NCBI GenBank assembly: GCA_013314715.1
Contig: JABUFC010000025.1
Span: forward strand, 1 to 44,252
Direction: 5' to 3'
Origin: Bacteroidales bacterium
GTDB taxonomy: Bacteria; Bacteroidota; Bacteroidia; Bacteroidales; GWA2-32-17
DNA: 44,252 bases
Under the pieces are notes generated by a model. The model did no database searches. It was not told the origin of the DNA and worked only from the letters and a program-made list of their open reading frames with translations. Made by a program: the position numbers and the translations under genes. Positions within the stretch are counted from its first letter, which is position 1, and each line of letters opens with the position of its first letter. This document shows positions 1 through 9,428 of the stretch, one piece after another.

Positions 1-87
1 ATCGGCACCTATACATGGAGGGCTGTGTTTAGAGATAGTTTTGATAAGTTACACGAAGAAACAGGTTCGGTTACGATTGTAAGATAA
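1..87 (+). CDS. C-terminal end of a T9SS type B sorting-domain protein (partial)
   Basis: Only the last 28 codons are inside the window; the frame is open from base 1 and ends in TAA at 85-87. The peptide contains GTYTWRAVFRD and ends in ETGSVTIVR, the closing beta-strands of the gliding-motility-type (type B) C-terminal domain that directs export through the type IX secretion system and surface attachment. The end of the next gene is nearly the same (GTYTWRVLFRD ... ETGAINIIR), and the DNA is also alike, so the two are probably tandem paralogues. Nothing can be said about its N-terminal domains. A strong terminator follows 9 bases after the stop. Confidence 0.85.
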   Translation: MGTYTWRAVFRDSFDKLHEETGSVTIVR

Positions 88-96
88 TTTACATAG

Positions 97-126
97 CGAA
101 AAAGCAACCTTTGGGTTGCTTTTTCG
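97..126 (+). terminator. Rho-independent terminator
   Basis: A perfect 13-bp stem (97-109 with 114-126) closes a 4-base TTTG loop. The 3' arm carries the T-run (GGTTGCTTTTTCG). It lies directly behind the stop codon of the partial gene at 1-87 and separates it from the next gene. The A-rich 5' arm would also give a T-run on the other strand, so it could work in both directions. Confidence 0.85.
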
Positions 127-160
127 TCTATAAAAAAGTTATATTTTGAACATTTGTATA

Positions 161-168
161 TATATTTG
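161..168 (+). promoter_or_regulatory. Candidate -7 element (TATATTTG) for the large T9SS gene
   Basis: TATATTTG matches the Bacteroidota -7 consensus TAnnTTTG and lies 15 bases before the ATG at 184. I see no clear TTG at the expected distance upstream, so this is a half-match. Its position argues against an in-frame TTG start at 154, which would begin before this element. Confidence 0.3.
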
Positions 169-183
169 AAAAATTTTAAAACT

Positions 184-3100
184 ATGCATCGATTATTTTA
201 TTTTGTAGTTTTTCTATTGATTTATCACCCATCATTTTCGCAATGGACAAAAACTTGGGGTGAAGAAAAGGCTTTTATTGAAAATAAAGGACAATTTGAA
301 GCATTGTATTCCATTCCTGATAAAAGTCCCATACTCTTTGCTTATGATGGAGAAAAAGAAGACTATTTTTTTACCAAAAATAAATTAATTTTCAGATTTA
401 TCACCATTGAAAAAAAAGAAAAAGAAGAAAATGAATTTGAAGAGATGCAAAAATTTGCTAAAAAAGGATTAACTGCTGCTGAATGGCATAAACATGAAGT
501 TGAGGAAATGAGTGGAAAATTAAAAAAAGAATTTATTACAGCTGAGTGGATCGATGCAAATCCCAACGTAGAAGTTATTGCAGACAAAAAAACATCCTAT
601 TACCACAACTACTCTTATAAAAAAAATAACCAGTGGAAAGAAATAAACTTCATACCTTCTTACGAAAAAATTACATATAAAAATCTGTATCCAAACATTG
701 ATGTAATATATGAATTTCACCCCAAAGAAGGAATAAAATATTCCGTTTATATTCACCCCGGAGGTGATATATCCAAAATAAAACTCCGGTATTCTCATCC
801 CATAAAAATCAATTCAGAGGGAAATATTATTATAAAATCAAAATTAGGACAAATAATAGAATATGCTCCAGTTTCATTTTATAGCGATAATAAACAAAAA
901 ATTACAACTTCATTTGTTGATGATAAAAACATAATTAGCTTTAAATTTTTTGAACATGTAAATGCAAATAAAACTATAATTATCGATCCCTGGGTTGTAA
1001 GTACCACATTTAATTCATCTACAGCTGCATGGGAAGTAGAAACTGATCAATCGGGAAATGTATATGTTATAGGTGGTGAAACACCTATGAAATTACAAAA
1101 ATATAATAGTAGTGGTGTTCTTCAATGGACCTATACTACTTCTTGGGATACTGCCAGCGTATGGCTTGGTACTTTAGCTACTGATAATACTGGTAATAGT
1201 TATATTACTTCTGGAGTTTCTCCAGAAATAAAAAAAATAAATTCAACAGGAACTTCAGTATGGTCAAATACAGGCTTAAATAGTTCATGCGAATATTGGT
1301 CAATTACTTTTAATTGCGATAAAACTAAACTTATTGTTGGTGGAACATACGTTCCTAATATGTTAAGTATGGATTTTTCTTCAACTATCTATGATATTGA
1401 TATTAATAATGGTAACGTGCTTGGTCATGTTGAGTTTGAAACAACAAATATAGGAGGAGTTCAAATTCCACCTGTAACTCCAATTGAAGTTCGCTCAATT
1501 TCAGCATCTAAAAATGCCAAATACATATATCTAACTCATAATTCAGTAGGTGCCATTAATCAAAATATTTCATTATGCCCAACTGATCAACCTGTTTTTC
1601 ATATTGACAATGGGCATCATTTAGGATACAAGTGTGAAAATTATTTACCGGCGACTCAAAACGGTGGTGGATTAAAAGCAATCATTTCGAATGATAATTT
1701 CATTTATACACATGCCGGCGATAAAATTTATAAACGCTCATTATTCAACGGTAGTTTGATCGCTCAAGCTAATATACCCAATGGAGGAGCTACATCAACT
1801 CTTGGAGCATTAGTTGTTGAAAATAGTGGACTTGCTGTGGATAATTGTGGAAATGTTTATGCCGGCTCAAAGAATAAAGTCATAAAGTTCGACCCTGATC
1901 TTAATATTTTAGGTCAATATAATGTAAGCATGACGGTTTATGATGTTGCTGTTAACAATAATGGAGAAGTTGTTGCCGTTGGTGCTCAATCTGATAATCA
2001 AGCTACCAATAGAAATGGTAAAATTGAATCTATTAATGCGAGTGCTTGTGCTCAATATTACCCAATATGCTGCGATGCCAATATTTGCCCAGTAGGTCCA
2101 TTCTGCCCTACCGATGCTCCTGTTAATTTAATTGGTGGCACTTCTGGTGGTACATGGAGCGGACCCGGTATTACAAATCCAACAGCCGGTACCTTTGACC
2201 CTTCGGCAGCTGGAGAAGGCATCCATACTATTTATTATACCTTAAGCTGCGGTACAGATTCAGTAGAAATCACTGTACTCGCATGTACACCTATCACTGT
2301 TTGCTTTGATGGAACGAATCTACAAGCTTCAGGTGGTAGTAACACTATACAATGGCAAACGCAAACGCAAACCACATCTACACCTGCAAATGCTGCCGAA
2401 TGTATTGCTTGTGGTGGAACTCCAGTTACAGCTCCTATAATTGGAACCTATTTAAGCTGTGATCCCCCTGTATGTACCATAACCTCATGGACTACCTATG
2501 CTACTGGTTATACAGCTTCTCAACCTTCTTCATGGCCATTACAAGTTACAGACGGAACAAATACACTAACATACAACGACCTCGCTTCGATACCATCATG
2601 CGGTAACTGCACACCACCTACACTTTCGAATACAGTTACCAATGAAACTTGTATCGGTTCAAATAATGGAGCCATCAATCTAACCGTTAATGGAACCAGT
2701 ACCTATACCTATCATTGGACTGGACCTAATGGTTTTACCTCCAATGTAGAAGACCCCAGCAATTTAGCTCCTGGAACTTACAACGTAACTGTAACTGATG
2801 CTACCAATTCAACATGTACCGCAACGGCTACTATTACCGTAAATGCAGGAAGCCCCAACCCTACTCCAACCATATCAGGCTCAACCACTTTTTGTGTCGG
2901 AAGTTCAACTACCCTCGATGCAGGAAGTTATAGCTCATATCTGTGGTCAAATAATGCTACTACCCAAACCATTAGCGTAAATACAGCTGGACCGTATTCG
3001 GTAACGGTTACAAATGCAAATGGATGTACCGGTGTGGCATCGGTTAACGTTACTCAATCAAATAGTTTATCACCAAACATTATTGGAACCTTAGCAATTT

Positions 3101-5475
3101 GCTCTGGCGCTTCAACAATTTTAGATGCAGGAACCGGTTATGCCAGTTATCAATGGAGCACAACAGAAACAACACAAACCATCACTGTTACAACCGCTGG
3201 TCAATACTCAGTAACTGTATCGGACGCAAGTGGATGTACTGGTATTGATCAGGTTAATGTGCAGGTATCTACCAATCCCACACCTACAATAACAGGGAAT
3301 ACAAACATTTGTGCAGGTTCATCTACAACACTTGATGCCGGGAACGGTTATGCTTCATACCTATGGAGCAATAATGCACAAACTCAAACAATAACAGTAA
3401 ATACAGCAGGAAACTTCTCTGTTACTGTTACTAATAGCGATGGATGCTCAGGTTCCGCACAAGTTACTGTAAATGTTACCAACAACCCCAATGCAAATGC
3501 TGGAATTGACGGAAACACTTGTGGATTCACTTATACGCTTAATGCAATTCCTTCAGGCGGCAGCACTGGTGTTTGGACATTTAACGGACCCGGCAGTGCA
3601 ACATTCTCATCCAATACCGATCCTCAAGCAACAGTAAATGTTAGTACCCCCGGTACTTATCACTTTATATGGACCGAAACAGTTTCGAGCAACTGTACGG
3701 GTTCAGATACCGTTCAAGTCAATTTCTATACTGCTCCAACCAGTTCATTTACAGCTACAACTATTAACTGTATGGGAGGCAGCTCTACTATAACCTATAC
3801 TGGAACAGGAAGCTCTAACGCTTCGTTCAATTGGTCGTGGGATGGCGGCAATGCAATACCAGGTAATGGCATAGGCCCTCATATTGTATCGTGGACTACA
3901 CCAGGAACATATACCATTACCCTAACTGTTAGCGAAAATGGTTGTACTTCAAGCCCAACTTCCATTCAGGTTACTAACCCAAGCGGAATGACTTCTTCCA
4001 TTACTAAGACTGATATTGTTTGTTATGGTCAAACATCCGGAAGTATTAATTTAACTGTCAATGGAGGAACCTCTCCTTACACATACCATTGGAACAATGG
4101 TGCAACCGTAGAAGATTTAATCAATATTCCTGCAGGCGACTACTTTGTTACGATAACCGATGCCGGTGGATGTAGTATAACAGATGGCACTTCTATAAGT
4201 TCACCCAACGAGTTAACTATTGCTATTACCCCAAGTCAATCAATATGCTTTGGACAATCTGCCACGCTAAATATAACAGCAACCGGTGGCACAGCTCCTT
4301 ATACATATTATTGGAACAATCAGGCTTCGAATGCAACAATAACCATTAATCCTCAAAATACAGTTACTTATTCAGCGTATGCTATTGATGCCAATGGCTG
4401 TATGAGCAACCAATTATCAACTACTGTTTATGTATCTGGACCTCTTCATGTCGATTTAATTGCTAACCCTACCCGAATATGTCCGGGTGAAGTTGTATTA
4501 TTAAGCCCTGTCGTATATGGGGGTGTTGGTGCTCCTTACACACTTTATAATCAAAATGGTGATATAGTAACTAACCCGATATACATTTATCCTAACCATA
4601 CCGGTTATTATTGGATAAAAGCCGAAGATGCATGTGGCACTTCGGACTCAGCCGGTGTAACCATCACCGTTTTACCATTACCACCTGCTGGAGCACTTGC
4701 CGATACCGTTCAAGGTTGTGAACCATTGACGGTTCATTTTATTGAGGTTAACCCCGATAGTGGTCGCACTTATGTTTGGGATTTTGGCGATCAAAGTAAC
4801 CTTTCCTTAGCTAAAAATCCAACTCATACTTACACTCAACCGGGCACGTTTAATGTAACACTCACCGTTACTTCACCCGAAGGATGTAAAACGGTAGCAA
4901 CCTATAATAATATGATAACTGTATGGCCTGCCCCCAATGCGCAATTTATCTGGAATCCTGAATATGTATCGGAAGTTAAACCCGTTATTGATTTCACCAA
5001 TTTATCTACCTTAGCTATAGCTTATCGTTGGATTTTTGGTGACGGTGATTCCACCAATCTGATGAATCCGTCTCATCGTTTCCCACAAGCAGGTAATTAT
5101 GAAGTGTTGCTTCTGGCATATAGCGATAAAGGTTGTATTGATTCAGCTAAAGCCATCATAAAAGTTTTAAAAGAATATACCTTTTACGCACCTACCGGTT
5201 TTAGTCCAAATGGCGATGGAATAAACGACTACTTTTATATCATGGCTCATTCTATTATTGAAGAAGATTTCAAAATTGAAGTTTATGACCGTTGGGGCGA
5301 GGTTATTTGGAGCTCAGATAAATTCTATTTAGATGCTGAACAAAGTGACAAATGGGATGGTAGCGTTAAAGGCGGAGAAATTGCCCCAGTTGGCACCTAT
5401 ACATGGAGGGTTTTATTTAGAGACGATCAACATAGATTACACGAAGAAACCGGTGCCATAAACATTATTCGATAA
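184..5475 (+). CDS. Large secreted multi-domain protein with T9SS type B sorting domain
   Basis: 1763 residues. I chose ATG 184 because it gives a clean signal peptide (MHRLFYFVVFLLIYHPSFSQ); an in-frame TTG at 154 would put ten extra residues in front of it. Domains in order: a DUF7948-like N-terminal region with the FIENKGQF motif (about 30-270); a beta-propeller-like region (285-620); Cys-rich and glycine-rich linkers; a SprB-like repeat (823-878); three similar Ig-like modules with the pattern TLDAG..YxSYLWS (898-950, 966-1020, 1036-1090); another SprB repeat (1275-1333); two PKD domains with WDFGD and WIFGDGD (about 1516-1653); and a type B sorting domain from FSPNGDGINDYF to the end (1666-1763). 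The protein should pass through Sec, then T9SS, and be anchored on the cell surface. Whether it acts in adhesion, gliding or binding of a polymer cannot be told from sequence. The upstream partial gene is a likely paralogue. Confidence 0.9.
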   Translation: MHRLFYFVVFLLIYHPSFSQWTKTWGEEKAFIENKGQFEALYSIPDKSPILFAYDGEKEDYFFTKNKLIFRFITIEKKEKEENEFEEMQKFAKKGLTAAEWHKHEVEEMSGKLKKEFITAEWIDANPNVEVIADKKTSYYHNYSYKKNNQWKEINFIPSYEKITYKNLYPNIDVIYEFHPKEGIKYSVYIHPGGDISKIKLRYSHPIKINSEGNIIIKSKLGQIIEYAPVSFYSDNKQKITTSFVDDKNIISFKFFEHVNANKTIIIDPWVVSTTFNSSTAAWEVETDQSGNVYVIGGETPMKLQKYNSSGVLQWTYTTSWDTASVWLGTLATDNTGNSYITSGVSPEIKKINSTGTSVWSNTGLNSSCEYWSITFNCDKTKLIVGGTYVPNMLSMDFSSTIYDIDINNGNVLGHVEFETTNIGGVQIPPVTPIEVRSISASKNAKYIYLTHNSVGAINQNISLCPTDQPVFHIDNGHHLGYKCENYLPATQNGGGLKAIISNDNFIYTHAGDKIYKRSLFNGSLIAQANIPNGGATSTLGALVVENSGLAVDNCGNVYAGSKNKVIKFDPDLNILGQYNVSMTVYDVAVNNNGEVVAVGAQSDNQATNRNGKIESINASACAQYYPICCDANICPVGPFCPTDAPVNLIGGTSGGTWSGPGITNPTAGTFDPSAAGEGIHTIYYTLSCGTDSVEITVLACTPITVCFDGTNLQASGGSNTIQWQTQTQTTSTPANAAECIACGGTPVTAPIIGTYLSCDPPVCTITSWTTYATGYTASQPSSWPLQVTDGTNTLTYNDLASIPSCGNCTPPTLSNTVTNETCIGSNNGAINLTVNGTSTYTYHWTGPNGFTSNVEDPSNLAPGTYNVTVTDATNSTCTATATITVNAGSPNPTPTISGSTTFCVGSSTTLDAGSYSSYLWSNNATTQTISVNTAGPYSVTVTNANGCTGVASVNVTQSNSLSPNIIGTLAICSGASTILDAGTGYASYQWSTTETTQTITVTTAGQYSVTVSDASGCTGIDQVNVQVSTNPTPTITGNTNICAGSSTTLDAGNGYASYLWSNNAQTQTITVNTAGNFSVTVTNSDGCSGSAQVTVNVTNNPNANAGIDGNTCGFTYTLNAIPSGGSTGVWTFNGPGSATFSSNTDPQATVNVSTPGTYHFIWTETVSSNCTGSDTVQVNFYTAPTSSFTATTINCMGGSSTITYTGTGSSNASFNWSWDGGNAIPGNGIGPHIVSWTTPGTYTITLTVSENGCTSSPTSIQVTNPSGMTSSITKTDIVCYGQTSGSINLTVNGGTSPYTYHWNNGATVEDLINIPAGDYFVTITDAGGCSITDGTSISSPNELTIAITPSQSICFGQSATLNITATGGTAPYTYYWNNQASNATITINPQNTVTYSAYAIDANGCMSNQLSTTVYVSGPLHVDLIANPTRICPGEVVLLSPVVYGGVGAPYTLYNQNGDIVTNPIYIYPNHTGYYWIKAEDACGTSDSAGVTITVLPLPPAGALADTVQGCEPLTVHFIEVNPDSGRTYVWDFGDQSNLSLAKNPTHTYTQPGTFNVTLTVTSPEGCKTVATYNNMITVWPAPNAQFIWNPEYVSEVKPVIDFTNLSTLAIAYRWIFGDGDSTNLMNPSHRFPQAGNYEVLLLAYSDKGCIDSAKAIIKVLKEYTFYAPTGFSPNGDGINDYFYIMAHSIIEEDFKIEVYDRWGEVIWSSDKFYLDAEQSDKWDGSVKGGEIAPVGTYTWRVLFRDDQHRLHEETGAINIIR

Positions 5476-5630
5476 TAAAATTGTTTAAATTTACTTTGTC
5501 CTAAATATTCATTTTTAAATGCGTAATCGATAAAGTGCTTTTAATTCATTTTAAAACTTTAGAATTGAATCAATTACTAAATCGGAATCATCCTAACTAA
5601 ATCAAGTAGTTCGTCTCATAGTTCGCTCCT

Positions 5631-5655
5631 ATTGGTTAACTTTGAATTAACCAAT
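5631..5655. repeat. Perfect 9-bp inverted repeat
   Basis: ATTGGTTAA at 5631-5639 is matched exactly by TTAACCAAT at 5647-5655 across a 7-base loop. No T-run follows on either strand, so it is not a standard terminator. It overlaps a TAACTTTG that resembles a -7 element (5637-5644) but has no TTG partner upstream. It may be a 3' UTR structure of the upstream T9SS gene. Confidence 0.5.
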
Positions 5656-5716
5656 GTAAAGTAAATATCAAGACCTTTGTAACACTTCTTTTTTTGGTCG
5701 AGGCCAACCCTTTTGT

Positions 5717-5799
5717 CGTCATTCTGAGCTTGTCGAAGAATGACTCCAATGCTTATTAAGGTTTGTGAATGGTTATACCTCGACAGGCTTGATATGACG
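5717..5799. repeat. Imperfect inverted repeat, possible dispersed REP-like element
   Basis: CGTCATTCTGAGCTTGTCGA (5717-5736) pairs with the reverse complement of TCGACAGGCTTGATATGACG (5780-5799) at 15 of 20 positions. The left arm is followed by AGAATGAC, which itself folds back on GTCATTCT. The wording (TCATTCTGAGC..GTCGAAGAATGA) resembles intergenic repeats I know from many Bacteroidota genomes. Only one copy is in this window, so dispersal is inferred. Confidence 0.5.
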
Positions 5800-6055
5800 G
5801 TGGGTGTAGGGTTTATTCTTCTAAAAATATTACTATTTTTATTAGCCTGATTGTATTTTTTTTTGCAAAACTTCTTTTTCGTTTTTTCGCACGTAGTGAA
5901 GCAATCTATAAATTATTGAAAATAAGATTGATTTTTTTATTGCAATAACGAATACTGTTGTTTTATTTTAGTTTTGCAAAGGTCACATATCTTCATTATA
6001 CGCATTATATATCAGATATGAATAGTAATTACAAATAATCGCTGCTTTATAGAAT

Positions 6056-6091
6056 AAAAAAAGGCTACCTTTTTGAGGCAGCCACTTTTTT
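6056..6091 (-). terminator. Terminator of the ribosomal protein operon
   Basis: On the - strand GGCTGCC (6083-6077) pairs with GGTAGCC (6069-6063) with one G-U pair, around a 7-base loop, followed by a run of eight T. It starts about 22 bases after the rplQ stop, ending the operon. Confidence 0.85.
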
Positions 6092-6112
6092 AGACATATA
6101 AATATTGTAAAA

Positions 6113-6610
6113 TTATTCTTGTGTGTTTGTGTCGTTATTATCAGCAGCCGTATTTTCTGAATTAGTTGTAGCTTTTTTCTTAGCTCCACCAGCACGTCGA
6201 GTACGTGGTTTCTTAGCTTTTGTTGTTTCTGTTTTAGCTGATAACATATTTTCATTGTAATCAACTAATTCGATTCTACACAGTTTTGCATTATCACCAG
6301 GTCTTGATTCCAGTTTTAAAATACGTGTATATCCACCTGGTCTATCAGCAACCTTTTTTGAAATTTCCTTAAACAATTCGCTAACAGCTTTTTTATCTTT
6401 TAAGCTGCTGAATACATGGCGTCTATTCGCTGTGGTATCTTCTTTAGATTTTGTAATTAAAGGCTCAACAAAAGTTCTCAAAGCCTTTGCTTTTGCTACC
6501 GTTGTAGTAATTCCTTTATGAAGAATAAGAGAAACAGCCATATTGGCTAACATAGCCTTACGGTGCGAACTGGTTCTTCCTAAATGATTAATTTTCTTTC
6601 CGTGTCTCAT
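6113..6610 (-). CDS. rplQ: 50S ribosomal protein bL17
   Basis: 165 residues. bL17 sits near the exit of the peptide tunnel and binds 23S rRNA. The N-terminus ([20 protein letters not shown]) and the core to about residue 118 follow the family. The remaining ~45 residues are a tail, first rich in Lys/Arg/Ala and then acidic, ending in NDTNTQE; E. coli bL17 has only 127 residues and lacks it. Such extensions are common in Bacteroidota. It is the last gene of the operon, 4 bases after rpoA, with a terminator immediately downstream. Confidence 0.97.
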   Translation of the reverse strand: MRHGKKINHLGRTSSHRKAMLANMAVSLILHKGITTTVAKAKALRTFVEPLITKSKEDTTANRRHVFSSLKDKKAVSELFKEISKKVADRPGGYTRILKLESRPGDNAKLCRIELVDYNENMLSAKTETTKAKKPRTRRAGGAKKKATTNSENTAADNNDTNTQE

Positions 6611-6614
6611 TGCT

Positions 6615-7607
6615 TTAATCTTTGTCTAATTTATACTTAGAAATATCCATACCGAACATTAGTCCCATATTAGTTAAAAGGTCCTCAAGTTCAGTTAATG
6701 ATTTTTTACCAAAATTTCTAAACTTTAATAAATCGTTCTTATTAAAGGTTACTAATTCACCCAACGTTTCAATATCGGCTGATTTTAAGCAGTTAAGTGC
6801 TCTTACCGATAAATCCATATCTGTTAATTTAGTTTTTAATAACTGACGCATCCGGAGTGTTTCTTCGTCGAATTCGTCGTTATCGAGCTGTTCATCATGT
6901 TCAAATCCGATTTTTTCATCGGAGAATAACATAAAATGATAAATTAAAATCTTTGCTGCTTCTTTTAAAGCATCTAAAGGGAGTATTGAACCGTCGGTAT
7001 CTATTTCTATAATAAGCTTTTCGAAATCGGTTTTTTGTTCAACGCGAACATTTTCAACGTAATATTTAACATTCTTAATAGGAGTAAAGATAGAATCCAT
7101 TGGAATGATGCCGATTTCCATGTCGTCGGTTTTGTTTTCTTCGGCAGTAACATAACCTCTTCCTTTATTGATCCACAATGTTAAATGTAACTTAACATTG
7201 GGTTCCATATGGCATATTTCCAATTCTGGATTTAAAACAGTAAAACTGGTCAAAAATCGGGTTATATCACCAGCCTTAAAAGTATCTTGTCCGCTTATGG
7301 TAATATTGATAACTTCATTATCAATACCATCCAATTGTCTTTTAAAACGAACTTGTTTTAGGTTTAAAATTATTTCAGTTACATCTTCAACTACCCCTTT
7401 TATAGTAGAAAATTCATGGTCAACTCCATCAATTTTCACGCGTGTAATTGCATAACCTTCTAATGATGAAAGTAATACTCTTCTGAGCGCATTACCGACC
7501 GTTAATCCGTATCCAGGCTCTAAAGGACGGAATTCGAATTTTCCGTGCTTGTCGGTAGACTCGAGCATTAAAACTTTATCAGGTTTTTGGAAAGCAAGTA
7601 TTGCCAT
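6615..7607 (-). CDS. rpoA: RNA polymerase subunit alpha
   Basis: 330 residues, the normal length. The N-terminal half (about 1-232) is the dimerisation and assembly domain, with the conserved [20 protein letters not shown] segment. An acidic linker (about 235-250) leads to the C-terminal domain (about 255-325), which binds DNA and activators through a helix-hairpin-helix around [13 protein letters not shown]. It lies between rpsD and rplQ, the usual alpha-operon arrangement, with short gaps of 15 and 4 bases. Confidence 0.98.
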   Translation of the reverse strand: MAILAFQKPDKVLMLESTDKHGKFEFRPLEPGYGLTVGNALRRVLLSSLEGYAITRVKIDGVDHEFSTIKGVVEDVTEIILNLKQVRFKRQLDGIDNEVINITISGQDTFKAGDITRFLTSFTVLNPELEICHMEPNVKLHLTLWINKGRGYVTAEENKTDDMEIGIIPMDSIFTPIKNVKYYVENVRVEQKTDFEKLIIEIDTDGSILPLDALKEAAKILIYHFMLFSDEKIGFEHDEQLDNDEFDEETLRMRQLLKTKLTDMDLSVRALNCLKSADIETLGELVTFNKNDLLKFRNFGKKSLTELEDLLTNMGLMFGMDISKYKLDKD

Positions 7608-7622
7608 ATTATTTTAAGTATT

Positions 7623-8228
7623 TTATTTTGAATACAATTCGACGATAAGTTGTTCTTTAATATTTTCGGGGATAGCTTCACGTTCGGGTAACATTACATA
7701 TTTACCGGTCATTGTTGTAGCATCCCATTCTAACCATGGATATTTAGTATGATTGGCATGAGCAAGTGAATTTGTAACAACTTCTAATGATTTTGAACGT
7801 TCACGAACAGATACCAAATCACCAGGTTTTAATATCATTGAAGGGATATTAGAAACTCTATTGTTTACTAATATGTGACGATGGCTAACAAGTTGACGAG
7901 CTGCATCGCGCGTTGGTGCAATTCCTAAACGATATACTATATTATCTAAACGTGATTCGAGTATTTGTAATAATACTTCACCTGTAACGCCTTTTTTGCG
8001 TATAGCCATGCCGAAATATCTACGGAATTGACGTTCTAAAACTCCGTAGGTATATTTTGCTTTTTGTTTTTCTCTTAACTGAACACCATATTCTGTTGTT
8101 TTTCTACGACGGTTAACGCCGTGCATTCCAGGTTGATGTTTTTTGCGTTCAAATACTTTATCGGGTCCGTATATAGGTTCACCGAATTTTCTAGCTATGC
8201 GTGTTTTAGGTCCTTTATATCTTGCCAT
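7623..8228 (-). CDS. rpsD: 30S ribosomal protein uS4
   Basis: 201 residues. uS4 is a primary 16S rRNA binder that nucleates assembly of the small subunit. The N-terminal domain ([17 protein letters not shown]) lacks the four-cysteine zinc site found in some bacteria, so this is the zinc-free form. The S4 RNA-binding fold starts near residue 90 at [15 protein letters not shown] and contains the typical [13 protein letters not shown]. 23 bases separate it from rpsK. Confidence 0.98.
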   Translation of the reverse strand: MARYKGPKTRIARKFGEPIYGPDKVFERKKHQPGMHGVNRRRKTTEYGVQLREKQKAKYTYGVLERQFRRYFGMAIRKKGVTGEVLLQILESRLDNIVYRLGIAPTRDAARQLVSHRHILVNNRVSNIPSMILKPGDLVSVRERSKSLEVVTNSLAHANHTKYPWLEWDATTMTGKYVMLPEREAIPENIKEQLIVELYSK

Positions 8229-8251
8229 TTACCTATTATTTTAAGATTAAA

Positions 8252-8644
8252 CTATACTCTTCTTCTTTTTGGAGGACGACAACCATTATGGGGTAATGGA
8301 GTAACGTCAATGATTTCAGTAACTTCTATTCCAACTGATGCGATAGAACGAATAGCAGATTCACGTCCAGCTCCAGGTCCTTTAACGAATACTTTTACTT
8401 TACGTAATCCTAAATCGTAAGCTATTTTAGCACTTTCTTCAGCTGCTACTTGTGCAGCATAAGGAGTGTTCTTTTTTGAGCCTCTGAATCCGTTTTTACC
8501 TGCTGATGACCACGAAATAACTTCGCCATCATTGTTTGTTAGGCTAACGATTACGTTGTTGAAAGAAGTATGGATGTGTGCTTGTCCAACTGCTTCAACT
8601 TTAACATTTTTTTTCTTTGTTACTTTTGCTGTTTTTTTTGCCAT
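8252..8644 (-). CDS. rpsK: 30S ribosomal protein uS11
   Basis: 130 residues. uS11 lies in the platform of the small subunit beside the E site. The sequence carries the family signatures [16 protein letters not shown] and [14 protein letters not shown] and ends in the basic PPKRRRV. The N-terminal 15 residues are almost all Lys/Thr/Val. It sits between rpsM (12-base gap) and rpsD. Confidence 0.98.
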   Translation of the reverse strand: MAKKTAKVTKKKNVKVEAVGQAHIHTSFNNVIVSLTNNDGEVISWSSAGKNGFRGSKKNTPYAAQVAAEESAKIAYDLGLRKVKVFVKGPGAGRESAIRSIASVGIEVTEIIDVTPLPHNGCRPPKRRRV

Positions 8645-8656
8645 AAGTCAATTCAA

Positions 8657-9034
8657 TTATTTAGTGGCTTTCTTTTTATTTGCTACGGTTTTCTTTCTTC
8701 CTCTACGTGTACGGGCATTGGTTCTTGTTCTTTGTCCACGAACAGGTAAGCCTGCTCTATGACGAACACCGCGATAACAACCAATATCCATTAAACGTTT
8801 AATATTTAGTTGAACTTCGGAACGTAACTCACCTTCTATTTTAAGGTTTTGAGCAATGTAATTTCTTATTTTTGTCATTTGCTCGTCGTTCCATTTTTCA
8901 ACTTTTAGGTTTGGATCAACACCTGTTTCTTTTAAAATTTTCTTTGCTGTACTACGGCCAATGCCAAAAATGTACGTAAGCGATATTTCGCCTCTTTTCT
9001 TATCCGGTATGTCTACACCTGCGATACGTGCCAT
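8657..9034 (-). CDS. rpsM: 30S ribosomal protein uS13
   Basis: 125 residues. uS13 is in the head of the small subunit, contacts the P-site tRNA and forms a bridge to the large subunit. [20 protein letters not shown] and the C-terminal [20 protein letters not shown] are diagnostic. A basic tail ([16 protein letters not shown]) ends the protein. It follows rpmJ in the operon. Confidence 0.98.
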   Translation of the reverse strand: MARIAGVDIPDKKRGEISLTYIFGIGRSTAKKILKETGVDPNLKVEKWNDEQMTKIRNYIAQNLKIEGELRSEVQLNIKRLMDIGCYRGVRHRAGLPVRGQRTRTNARTRRGRKKTVANKKKATK

Positions 9035-9071
9035 ATTATTTTTTCTTTAAAAAGGTTACAAAATTAATAAA

Positions 9072-9188
9072 TTATCCTTGACGTTGTTTATACTTAGGAT
9101 TTTTTTTGCTAATAACATAAAGACGACCTTTACGTCTTACAATCTGGCAGTCTTCACTTCGCTTTTTAATAGAGGTTCTTACTTTCAT
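9072..9188 (-). CDS. rpmJ: 50S ribosomal protein bL36 (zinc-free form)
   Basis: A 38-residue gene read from ATG at 9188-9186 to TAA at 9074-9072; it begins [15 protein letters not shown] and ends NPKYKQRQG. bL36 is a small protein of the large subunit that helps hold 23S rRNA in place near the peptidyl-transferase region. The zinc-binding form has three Cys and one His; only a single Cys (residue 14) is present here, so this is the zinc-independent version common in Bacteroidota. It lies between infA (12 bases) and rpsM, its normal position. Confidence 0.95.
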   Translation of the reverse strand: MKVRTSIKKRSEDCQIVRRKGRLYVISKKNPKYKQRQG

Positions 9189-9200
9189 TTTTCTTTAATT

Positions 9201-9419
9201 TTATTTGTATCTAAAACTTATTCTTCCCTTTGTTAAATCGTATGGCGACATTTCAACGCGTACTTTATCTCCAGGTAAAATACGAATATAATTCATTCGC
9301 ATTTTTCCAGAAATATGCGCTGTAATGATGTGACCATTTTCTAACTGCACTCGAAACATCGCATTCGATAATGCTTCTATAATGGTTCCATCTAATTCTA
9401 TGGACGGTTGTTTTGCCAT
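9201..9419 (-). CDS. infA: Translation initiation factor IF-1
   Basis: 72 residues, the standard length. IF-1 is a single OB-fold protein that blocks the A site of the small subunit during initiation. Conserved segments are [38 protein letters not shown] and the final KGRISFRYK. It is encoded 9 bases after map, as in many spc operons. Confidence 0.98.
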   Translation of the reverse strand: MAKQPSIELDGTIIEALSNAMFRVQLENGHIITAHISGKMRMNYIRILPGDKVRVEMSPYDLTKGRISFRYK

Positions 9420-9428
9420 ACTTACATT

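Larger units (their letters stand above)
5476..6055. other. Non-coding interval between convergent transcription units
   Basis: About 580 bases with no convincing coding frame. It separates the + strand T9SS gene from the end of the - strand ribosomal operon. It holds a 9-bp hairpin (5631-5655), an imperfect inverted repeat resembling dispersed repeats of Bacteroidota genomes (5717-5799), and long T-runs (5850-5940). No tRNA or other RNA gene was recognised. Confidence 0.6.

Noticed and set aside
154-183. An in-frame TTG start for the large T9SS gene
   Set aside because: It would add ten residues before the signal peptide and begins before the TATATTTG that looks like the promoter's -7 box; ATG 184 is better.
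2875-3460. A CRISPR-like repeat array
   Set aside because: The three similar ~160-bp units are Ig-like protein modules in frame, not short identical repeats with spacers.
5969-5976. TAGTTTTG as a + strand promoter
   Set aside because: The TTG element is not at the right distance, and no + strand gene lies downstream until 24033.
5476-6112. A structured RNA gene such as 6S RNA or tmRNA
   Set aside because: There are hairpins but no recognisable core of any RNA family, and no consistent promoter with both boxes.
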